A stretch of 64,000 nucleotides of DNA from Antedon mediterranea (Eukaryota > Echinodermata > Crinoidea > Comatulida > Antedonidae): NCBI RefSeq assembly GCF_964355755.1, contig NC_092673.1, forward strand, positions 16,995,001-17,059,000, read 5' to 3'. The position numbers and the translations under genes were made by a program. Within the stretch, counting starts at the first letter, position 1, and each line of letters begins with the position of its first letter. Below are positions 48,381 to 60,300 of this stretch, in pieces. The notes under the pieces were generated by a model. That model saw nothing but the letters and a program-made list of their open reading frames with translations, did no database searches and was not told where the DNA came from.

Positions 48381-51300
48381 GTAGGTTTTTTAATTGTATT
48401 ATTTCAAATCAAACAGATTAACCTTCAATTAATTTATAGTTTAAATGAAAAAAACACTTTAAGATATTATTTTGAGAAACTTTTCAAATAAAACATAAAT
48501 ATTACAATTAAAGGGCCCATTTGACAGAATCAAGAGGTTATATGCATGATAATAAAATTATATTACAATTAAAGGGCCCATTTGACAGAATCAAGAGGTT
48601 ATATGCATGATAATAAAATTATGTTACAATTAAAGGGCCCATTTTCATCAAATATAATGATGATAATATTATTTTCATCAATCGTCATTTTCATAAAATA
48701 ATGTAACATTTCATTATAATCTTTTATAATCATTTTAACAGGAACAAATTAGAAGAAGCTTTGCACAGGAATGATTTGCAAACAGTTAAACACATTTGTA
48801 GAACACAGCCAGATCTTGTGAAATCTATCAATGAGGTATTACAAATATATTTTCATAATATTAACAAAAAGAAATTCTTTTCATTGAAATTTAAAATTGT
48901 TTACTACATTATTTAGCTGTAATTTGTGCTGCTGTTTATATAGAAAGAAAACCAATTTAACATAATGTCTGTTGTCAGTATTTATAAACTATATTATTTT
49001 AATTCTTTTCCAGGATGGGAACACTCCACTACATGAATATCTAAGAACAGTAAATCCTACCTTAGATATAGTGACTTGTCTTGTACAGAATGACACATCT
49101 GCAGCAACATTGCAAAATAAGGTAATCTACATGCTAGTGTAGTAGGCAACCATTCTCTGCAGTAAACCATTTTATTTGTTTATCAATAATGACAAATAGG
49201 ATTTTATACTACATTATTTAGTTGTAATTATTGCTGTTGTTTATATTTACAGATAAACAATTTCACATAATGTCTGTTGTCAGTATTTATAAACTTCATG
49301 ATTATGAGTCCTTTCCAGGATGTATATTGGAAATTGACTATACTATTATAGTTAGGTGCTTAAACCATTTGAAACAAACTAAATTGCTCAGAAAGCAAAT
49401 GGCCCTCTGACAAAAGTAATCTTTGTTCCCCCTTTTGATTTATTTCTGGTTCCACTCTGGGTACCCTGATTTCAGTTCCATTTTGAATTTGTCATCAAAA
49501 AGAGCAATTATATATAATGTTTATTTCTGGTTCCGCTCCTGGGTACCCTGATTTCAGTTCCATTTTGAATTTGAGCAATTATATATAATGCAAACTATAG
49601 ATTGATTATTAATTTACATTATACATTTTTGTTACAAATATGTTCATTAGTATCATACTCTAGTGTAATAGGCTAACATTCTATATAATCTTTAAACATG
49701 TGTCTTGGTTCATATAACCTTTCACCGTGACCTTTTGACCTTTCAACACATTTTCAAAATGTGTATACCAAGCAAAAAATGATTGTTTGACATCAAAACC
49801 AATTTCTGAAGACAAATTCTTTGGACCTCTGTAGTAGTAGTAGTAGTAGCTACTACAGTATCATTAATTATGACCATTTTATATCTGTTTTCTTGTTAGT
49901 AGAACAACCTAATTGCACACATGATGTGTAATAAACCAATCAAATCAGATACACTAGTCAGGTGTCTTATAATACTGTATATGTAAATGTATGTTTTTTA
50001 TAGGAGGGGAATACACCTGTGAATGTTTTAGAAAATAACACGCAGATGGTTTACCAGGAAAACGAACAGATTTTAAAGTTCTTTGACAGTAAGTAAGTTT
50101 TCTATTAAAATTGTAATTAATAAACTAAAGGACAGCCAGTTTTTAATTTTGTTCTAAGATGCGTGTGATGGCCGAGCGGTTAAGAGAGTGGAACCGTAAT
50201 CCAGTCTTAATATCAGCAAGGGTTCAAGGCTCACCCCCTCCGTAGTTTTAGTGGTAGAACAAGTCTTCTTGGATAAGGACTATAAACCGTAATTCCAGTA
50301 TACACAAATGCTTGTTTGCACTTTGAAGAACCTAGTACATCTTTCGAAATGAGTATTGGGTTACCTCAATTTACTTGTTCACACACAGCCACAAATTGTA
50401 TAGATAATTTAGAAGTTTTGGCCATTTTTAAGGAGTGTTATCTTAGAAAATAGCTTACCATATGTCTTTATATTCATGCATTGGATATTCTTGTTGGATA
50501 GTGACACACCGGTATGCTTTCAGCGAGAAAAAATTATTATGCAATCAATTATTGTAACTGAAAAATTGCATTTTTTGGTTTTTAGTGTAAATTTAAAAAC
50601 ATAACCAATGAATCCCTTTAGAATAGTAGCTAACCTGGTTGTAATTGTTACTGTCATTATAAACACTGGCCAAAATGTATTTAAATCATCATGGATGATG
50701 TTAAAGGTAAAGGTTGTTACACAGTACATACATAAAGCCTATAGACATCACCACACACATAATAGTGCAATAACATTTAACTATCTGGTAATGAATAATA
50801 TGATCAGTTTGTAGCCAGGCATGGTACCATTTCTGTAACAAATAATGTTCCATTATTATCTAAGTTGAATGAATGTTTGGTTTATATAAAACATTTTTAA
50901 AGTTTTAGGTTTTGAATCATTAACTAGCAGAATCAAAAGCATTCATTCAAGACTTACCTCGTGCCTATTAGTTTCAAGAATATAAATATTTTTTGTCCTT
51001 AAAGGAAAGGAACATCCTAATATTTTACCTAACTATTATAAAAATAACCCTAACAACTTAATATTCAGAACAATTTATGTTTAAATTGGATTTGTAGTTT
51101 TCTAGTAAACAGGATTTTAAAGCTGTTTTCAAGACATTTGAAAATCGCTATCTTGTGCTCACGGCAGCCTGTTTGTGACGTCAGATACGACCGACGAAAA
51201 TTTTAAGATTCGCGGTTGCATTCGGCGCTTCTATTGGCTAAGCGAATCCGCTAATATGATTGGCTAATAACGCTAATTTATGGTTATATCCCGCACTTCC

Positions 51301-54300
51301 ATATTGAAATACTGTACTAAGACGATGGACGCTTGGATTTGCTTGAATGCGTCCACCTAATCTGACGTCACATAATTGCTCTTAACCTGTCAAAATGGCG
51401 CTATTCAATTTCCGATATGTTGTCGTTTAAAAGTCTATTTTTTTACTGAATTGCTTACTATTGTACCTTGAACCATTGTAATCATTTTCGTTTCGTTTTT
51501 ATTACATTTATCTATAAGCACAGTGGAATATTTAGCCCAGGGTGTTCCTTTCCTTTAAGTCAGTTTTTTCTGAAAGAGTAGTGGTAGATTTGTTTTGTGC
51601 GTACTAGTACTGGTGCACCACAAGGTACCGTATTGGCACCTTTTTTCGTTTGGAGTAAAGCAGGATATTTGTAAAATGTTTTACTCATCAGTGATGTTAT
51701 CTATTTGGGGTTATTGTATGTTGGGCTGGGCAGGGAATATCAGTAAAGGGGATAAAGACCGAATTGAAAAGGTGCTGGGTAGAGCGGGGAAAGTAATTGG
51801 TTCGTCTGTGCAAACGCTTGACTCTTTCTACAGCGAACGTCTTGCCGATGTGTTCCATGCTATATTGGAAGACACCAAGCATCCTCTTCATAAGGACATT
51901 ATCGGCTCCGTTATCGTTAGAAGTGGTAGGATGAGGACGGTGAATGCGCAGACGGACCGTTACAAGTACTCGTTCTACCCAGCTGGGATAAGGCATTATA
52001 ACAAAACATTTGTTAGATAGTCCCCTTTACAATTATATTTATTTTAGGCAAGCCAAAGTTTATGAGCACTGTAATTTCCATTACTATTTTGGACAATAAA
52101 TGAATCTGTATCTGTATCTGCATAAAAGTGTCTCCTCAACCTACACAGCTTTTCACAGTACAAAGAATCATATAAACTACAGTAATGGGAAAACAACTGT
52201 AGTAAATTATCCTTTAATTACATAGTTTAAGTATTAATGTCTAAGAAGAAAAAAGACTGAAGTGAATGTTATGTTCATCTACTTTTTTATTACTAAATAC
52301 TAAAAGCCTTTGTTGTGAAATAATAAAAGCTTATTAAAATTGAATTGAAAAATAGTGTGGTACACATATATAGGAAGGAAGGATGGATGCCACCCAAATG
52401 TAGCCTGGTTTTGTTTAGTCCAACAAGCTGCATTGTTTTGTCCACTTAATAGTAATAATACTACTACTAGCCTAGGCCTAGAAATACCATTAACTTTTTT
52501 TTTTCTCAACAGGGGCCTAAGCACTCTACTACTAACGAAGAAAGAGTTATATAGGCCTAGCTTATATGGTTTTCTTGCAAATATTAATCATCTGTTTATA
52601 ATTGTTAGTTTTACTGCCATTATTAGACACCCAGCATTATTAGCCTAGAGTAGTATACTGCTACTCAGTCCTAACCAGCTAGGAAGTATATTGAGTCAGT
52701 AGCCTACTACACTAGCTAGCTATGGCCAGGCTAGGACGTCGTGTGGATAGGGGTAGTAACAAAGTGCGAGGCAGCGAGGCACGCGAGGCAGGGAAGGCAT
52801 GCGAGGCAAGTCAGAAATTTATGCGAGGCATCGTTTTACCATCATCAAAAAATGCGAGGCATCATTTTATCATTTCTCAAAATTGCAAGGCAGGAAATCA
52901 CCGAAATTGAAGTAGCCTAGGCCTAGGCCCGCTAGGCTAGTTTCCTTTTGCACCTGCCTTGTAATTTAACCAAGGCTTTATCCTGAATACCACAGCTTAG
53001 AATTAGTAGGCCTACTTTAATGAAGAAAAATCACATAAAAGTAACAATAAATCCATTAAATTGGTGATTTTACAGACGTTGTTTTTCTCGCATTCGCACA
53101 CTCAATGTTCAATATTTTGGTTTCTATGGAACGCCAAAAGAGCAAAATTAATTAGAGGGCTAAAAACTCTGTGGAATCCATTTATATTTAACGCATTATT
53201 TGGTGAAAATCAAGTACAATTTCAATAGATTTTGTCACTGTCAGTAAGGAAAAATGTTACTGTTGATAATGTACACGGTTTCGTTAACCTTTTAAAGAAT
53301 AAAATAGAAAAATTCATCATAATATCCTTAGTAGGATGTCCTAGGTCTAGACTAGGTAGTGATGTTGATTTAGGATCGATTATTATTCTTTGAAAACAGA
53401 ACAGTATCAGCAGTAACATATTACAACATTTTTATTGACAAATTAACAAATATATTGAAATAAAACGTGTTTTTCACCAATAAATGCATGAGAAATTGAC
53501 GCATTCCACTGAGTTTTAGTCCTCTATTATCGTTGCTATTTTGGCGCTCCATAGAAACAAAAATATTGAACATTGAATAAGTGAAATTCGCGAACAGTGT
53601 GCGAGAAACACGCCTGTAAAATCATTAATTTAAGGATTTATTTGTTACTTTTTATGTGATTCTTTCATTAAAGTACTCATGAGGTATACTTCTAAGGTGT
53701 GGTATTCACACGATAAAGTTAGTTATCAAATTTGGAGTAAAAATACAAGCGAAGGAAACTAGCGCCAGGTTTATTAGTACGTACATGGACAACAATAAAT
53801 AGAAATCGTTCGTAATATACCTAGCTTACTAAAACAGGAATAGTGTATCATTATTAAATATTACACCAATTATTATTTTATCAAAATTGATTAAATTATT
53901 TTCTACATAGGCCTTTATCTAGGTTAGGGCTAAGCATATTAGCTAAAGTTTAATTTTAGGCCTAGTATTACAATTGTCGGACGTAAGTCTTTTTTTCACA
54001 CGCGCTCCAGAATTCTGTCGCAATTTTTTTCTTTGCGGCATGTTATTGGATCGGCATATCAGTTACCTTTTATTCACCGCCAGTTATTGAACTTGTCCTG
54101 GCAATCGCTGTTCACCTTATTTGCGAGAGAGGTACACGTGTTGTTCCTAGAGAATGGAATGTCAAAAATGTCTTTGGCACGCCGCTCAGAGAGAAATCTG
54201 TGCGTTGCTGCTGAAACCACGTGCTATAGGAGGGGAATGCACCACAATCCTCTGAGCTGAGGGCTGAATCATTCCGCTACCTGCTAAATAGTAAAGAGGG

Positions 54301-57300
54301 ATTTTCCATCTCTCGGGTCTACCGGATCTAGGCGCAGGGGTGTGACAAAATATTATTTTCACTCTGCTATGTTCGAGAGACATGTGAGTGAACACGCTCG
54401 AAATGCCAACAAACATTGCAGTCATTTGATGAGTGTGTCGCTATAACAATTATTGTTTATCGAAAGTTGAAGACTGTCGTTCAGATTTTTTAACCGTAGT
54501 TTGGGCACTTTTGTAAAAGTAAAATTTGACACGATATGACTTGAATGAAAAAACAATCGTTACATAAAAATAAACAACATGATGAGTGTATACACGAATC
54601 TATTTAGATACGCTTGTATCGATTGATTATTAGGCCTATAATATAGCATAATAGCACGTTAAGATATGCCTCGCACCTTTTTGAAATTGTAAACTATATG
54701 CCTCGCACTTTTGGAAATGATAAAATGATGCCTCGCACAAATATTTGGCTTGCCTCGCGTGCCTCGCTGCCTCGCACTTTGTCAACACTCTGTGGATAAG
54801 CTAGGCTAGCAATCTTTTGGCCTCTTAAGCCTGTTTTCCTGTCGACGTTGAAATACGTTGAGTTGCGTTGAGTTTAAAATCGTTAAAGTTGAAAAATTAT
54901 AACGACAACGGTGATCGAGTCGGACCGCCAATATTTTACACAACTTTTAACGCTCGTTGAAGTTGGAATTCGAATCCAAAAATCGTACGTATATACCTTG
55001 AAAACCTGGTCCTCACATTTCGAAATATTTTATCGACATCTTTTGCAGTGAACTTACTTCCTGCTTTTGTTTGAATCATGGTGTTATTTAGCTCTACAGC
55101 TATTTGTTCTAAAGCTGTTTTTCTTGTTGTTCTTTTATTTTTGTAAATTGAAGACTCGTACGTACAACAACTCGTACCTCTAACATATATTCATGACTAT
55201 TTTTTCACATGAATCCATTCTGAATTAAAAAAAGGTTTATAATATTACTGTACTACTAGCAGACCTACTACCTACTATGCCTAGCTAGGCCTACTATACA
55301 AATAATATTAATTAATTGAACCGGTAATCACTAGGCCTAGGACAACTTTTTTTATTTATTTATTTTTAAAATTTTTTTTACTACCTACTAGTACTAGCTA
55401 CTCTTAGGTCTACTCTACTACATTAGCTACTAGGCCTATCCTTCCTACTACTCTAGCCTAGCTTAGAGCAGGGCCTCTAGCTTGCTAAGCCTTCTACTCT
55501 ACTACATTAGCTACTAGGCCTATCCTTCCTACTACTCTAGCCTAGCTAAGAGCAGGGCCTCTAGCTTGCTAAGCCTTCTACTCTACTACATTAGCTACTA
55601 GGCCTATCCTTCCTACTACTCTAGCCTAGCTAAGAGCAGGGCCTCTAGCTTGCTAAGCCTTCTACTCTACTACATTAGCTACTAGGCCTATCCTTCCTAC
55701 TACTCTAGCCTAGCTAAGAGCAGGGCCTCTAGCTTGCTAAGCCTTCTACTCTACTACATTAGCTACTAGGCCTATCCTTCCTACTACTCTAGCCTAGCTT
55801 AGAGCAGGGCCTCTAGCTTGCTAAGCCTTCTACTCTACTACATTAGCTACTAGGCCTATCCTTCCTACTACTCTAGCCTAGCTAAGAGCAGGGCCTCTAG
55901 CTTGCTAAGCCTTCTACTCTACTACATTAGCTACTAGGCCTATCCTTCCTACTACTCTAGCCTAGCTTAGAGCAGGGCCTCTAGCTTGCTAAGCCTTCTA
56001 CTCTACTACATTAGCTACTAGGCCTATCCTTCCTACTACTCTAGCCTAGCTAAGAGCAGGGCCTCTAGCTTGCTAAGCCTTCTACTCTACTACATTAGCT
56101 ACTAGGCCTATCCTTCCTACTACTCTAGCCTAGCTAAGAGCAGGGCCTCTAGCTTGCTAAGCCTTCTACTCTACTACATTAGCTACTAGGCCTATCCTTC
56201 CTACTACTCTAGCCTAGCTTAGAGCAGGGCCTCTAGCTTGCTAAGCCTTCTACTCTACTACATTAGCTACTAGGCCTATCCTTCCTACTACTCTAGCCTA
56301 GCTAAGAGCAGGGCCTCTAGCTTGCTAAGCCTTCTACTCTACTACATTAGCTACTAGGCCTATCCTTCCTACTACTCTAGCCTAGCTTAGAGCAGGGCCT
56401 CTAGCTTGCTAAGCCTTCTACTCTACTACATTAGCTACTAGGCCTATCCTTCCTACTACTCTAGCCTAGCTAAGAGCAGGGCCTCTAGCTTGCTAAGCCT
56501 TCTTGCCTATATTATATACTAGTGCCTGTCTAAGCCTGGTTAGCTTACATTGCACAGACCTACAAAAAGTTAACAAACTGGAAACAAATTAAAATGTTTT
56601 GACTTTTAATTCTTTTCAATTTAAATTATCGCGCGACGAAAAAAATGTACGTATAGTATATCGTCTGTTTATCAACAAAGATTACATAATTTGTTAACCA
56701 TTTGATTGGTCAGTTTCAACGATCGAATGACGTAATTTGCTAACCATTTGATTGGTCAGTTTTAACGATCGTGCCGTTGAAGTTGGACCGAGTTCAACTT
56801 CAACGATCGTAATCGTTAATTTGTTTCAACGATTTTCAGCGTCGAAAATTACCCGTTTTCCTGTAAATCGTTGAAATTTTAAGGAAATGTACAATGACGA
56901 CGTAAAGACAGTTTTACCCCTTAAAATCATCTCGATTCAACGCAACTCAATGTATTTCAACGTCGACAGGAAAACAGGCTTTATTTTCTCTAAACTGTGT
57001 TTCTAACAAACCATAATCATACACCATGTTGAGCAGGAACAATTTTCATACAAGCATATCATCTTTTTTCGCTGAAAATGTCTGTTTACAACGTTTGTTT
57101 AAGTCAAAATAAATAAGCGGAGGTCCAATAGTTTGTATAGAGAGGTCCCATTGCCATGTTTCTACACACTCAGCACACCAACTTTTTTTGTTATCTAATA
57201 CCCTGAGACAAAATAATCACGAGGTGTGCCGTTGCAAATTTACTGCGGTCACCTTGAAATCCAAGATGGCGTCAAAAATGGCCGCCATTTTATAGTGATG

Positions 57301-60300
57301 CACTTTATTGTCCATAACTTAATAAATATTTGATGTATTTTGTTGAAAATAATGTTGATTAATAGCTATTTACATTATCTATTCAATAAAATAATTTTAT
57401 TTTAACTTTACTGTAATGAAATAACCTTTTTTAAGCAAAAATATAGAATTTTAGCAAAAAATTCGGAAAAATGTGCGATATATCATATTTATTATGTTAA
57501 TTAAGGCAAGAAGCCATAATTATTTTTTTTTCAGATATGCACAAAAACTGTCCCAATATATACTTTAAAAAATGTGTAAACTACATGTGCTTGTAAAAAG
57601 GCAAACATAAGTTATTAACGATTAAGTTTGTGTACTTGTAGCAGGGATTTAATAATGTTTAGTGAAATTGTGAAGTTGAGGGCGCTATTTAAGTAAGTGA
57701 AAGGTACTCTATTTTCGGTTGTAACTCATTAAATACTTAACCGATTATGATGAAAATAGATTTATTTTATAAATAATTAAACCTTCTTCCTTATTAATTA
57801 TTTAATAGTCATGTTAGATAATAAATACATATGAAAAATGTATTATTTGTGTAAATATAATTAAAACTATATCTTTTTATGAATTATGTTATGAATTATA
57901 TTACTTCCTCGACTCGCTCGCGACATGTGTTGATTCTGTACACACTGCTGCACTCCGCGCGTTTTGGGGGATTCCCTAATCTGTAATCATAATATGATTG
58001 GTGAAATACAATCACGTGATACATATTTTTGAACTTTGCGGATAATTTTGAACATGTTTCCTTTGCGGGACCAAATCACTCATGCCGATACATCACGATG
58101 CATATCAAAATAGAGTACCAAAATCAATCGATCATTTCTCAAAATTGCCACGCACGATTCTGGAGAACTTGTTGTTATATTGTTAACTATAAAATTAACA
58201 TTTGTAAATATGTTAAGAAATTCTAGACCCCTAACACTGGAACGAGATGAAACTATACGATTTACTGCTTATGGCCTATTAGGGGAATAGAACTATTATG
58301 AAAGATTTATATTTATTTTTACTTTATAATTTTATATTAGAATTGTTAATTCCTGCCGAAATATATGCCAGAGGTGCAGATGCAATTAAGATATATAAAG
58401 ATGAGCTAGAAAATGGTGAAATTGCAGTTGTAAATGCAAGGTGTATGTTCCTTGGAAAAGAAGGTGTAGGCAAGACTAGTTGTGTAAAGGCTATGCTTGG
58501 AGATAGGTAAAAAATAAAATTGATGTGTGTATATGTAGTAACTCTTTAAGTTTTTAAACTAAACAAAAAAACAAAAAAAATGTGTGTTCATACCAAGCTC
58601 GCTATTGTTTACTTGCTTTGTCCTATTGTAAACTAAAGCCTAGTTTGGCTTAGTTCACACACTACCAGTCGATTATCTTGTGATGACCATCACCTCAGCT
58701 ACTTTATATTCGACTATCTTTACTTATACCTAACATTCTCCTAAAGACGGTTGTAGCATATAACATACTTTATTTCCTTTTGGAAACGCCTGGTGTACCA
58801 CAAACCTGGCTCTACTATTGGCACCAAGAAACTTTATTCTCTGCTAAACGATTGCAATGAAATGTTTTTGGAATTTTAGGAAAATTAGACACTGAAATAT
58901 AAGAAAAATATTAGGTTAATTTTGATTTCAGATTTTTAAAATTTAATTTTTATAATTAAAGATGTATACATATGTGGGATTTCAATCTTGAGATTTTTCT
59001 TTTTAAAATTATTGTCAAACTTATATATTAACTATAATACAACTTATAAATATTGTTCAACTTTACTAATACATTGTTATAATAGAAACAATTCCAGAGA
59101 ACCATCTACTGATGGTATCGTTACAACTACAGTGTTTCAGGCAAAGGAGGATTGTAGCAAATGGAAAAGGGTGAAAGATGTAGATGGTAAGAGTCAAAGA
59201 AATGCTAGAGGATTGATTAATTTCCGTATATAATATGTTTAATCATCTAATGAATATTTCAGATTCAAAATGTTGCTATAAATTTAAACCTTAGTTTTGG
59301 AGTTCCATTATTAATCTAATACTGTACATTGTATAACAGCAGTTTAATGACATTTTGAACAATGTTATTAAGTAGGCCTACTGTAGTTAAAAGTGTAGCC
59401 TCTACACATAAATCTGATAGTAGGCCATGAACCCTTAAATAACCCCTAACCTATAAATATGATTCAATAACACAATAGTGATAATTGAGTTTACTACACA
59501 TTAATATAGTGTAAGATGGAAACACAGAATATTTGTCAAAGGGTTCAGTTCCATTTTGTAATTCCTGCCGACGTTCTCTGTTCCGTTTCTTATTTTTGTT
59601 TGTTTTGTATGCTTTTACTAGCAATAAAGAATAAAATAAAATCTCCCTCCTTATAAACAAATTATTTCATCACAATAGTTGCACCCAAAATAACGAGTCA
59701 TGTTGGCTGCATGTTAACATCCTTTTCTTACATTTTTTATAAAGATTGTACTAGAATTTTTCACTCTGTTCCAAAACTTAAAATTACAAAAAACTTATCA
59801 ATATCCATTTAAAACTTTTGTATTTTACCTCATACAAACTAAATATTTACCTATTCTTCTTTCTTTGTATAGATGTTGAGCTTACCAAGAAATTTCTTGC
59901 ACACGCATTAGCAAAAAATGTTGATAGGAAATTAAAGAAAGGTTTGCACATTACTGCATTCAAATCTAAATATCATACCAGATTGCATTCATAATCATCT
60001 AAAAATTAAGAATAACATACTTATAATGCTTATTAATGATTTTTTGTTTAGAAAGCAATGATACAACACTTCAGGCTAAATTAAAAAATGTTGTGAGTCA
60101 AAATGTGGGAACAAGAAAGGTAAATGTGAGCGACATAACTAGTATATGGGACTTTGCTGGTCAACTAGACTACTATATAACACACAGGGTATGTTTGTCT
60201 TAATTATCATTAAGTAAAATCTTCTTTTCTTTTACTTCTTATCTAGATTTAGATACAAGTAATTGTATCTGTACCATCATAATAAAAATGACAATAGAAG

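Noticed and set aside
50161-50235. tRNA-Leu or tRNA-Ser gene
   Set aside because: A and B boxes are present but no acceptor stem closes, and the downstream body recurs at 7520; it is a SINE.
57240-57300. CAAGATGGCGTC/AATGGCCGCCATTTT as a YY1-type promoter element
   Set aside because: No exon, donor or other promoter sign nearby, and similar words occur inside a repeat at 26885; lies deep in the gene B intron.
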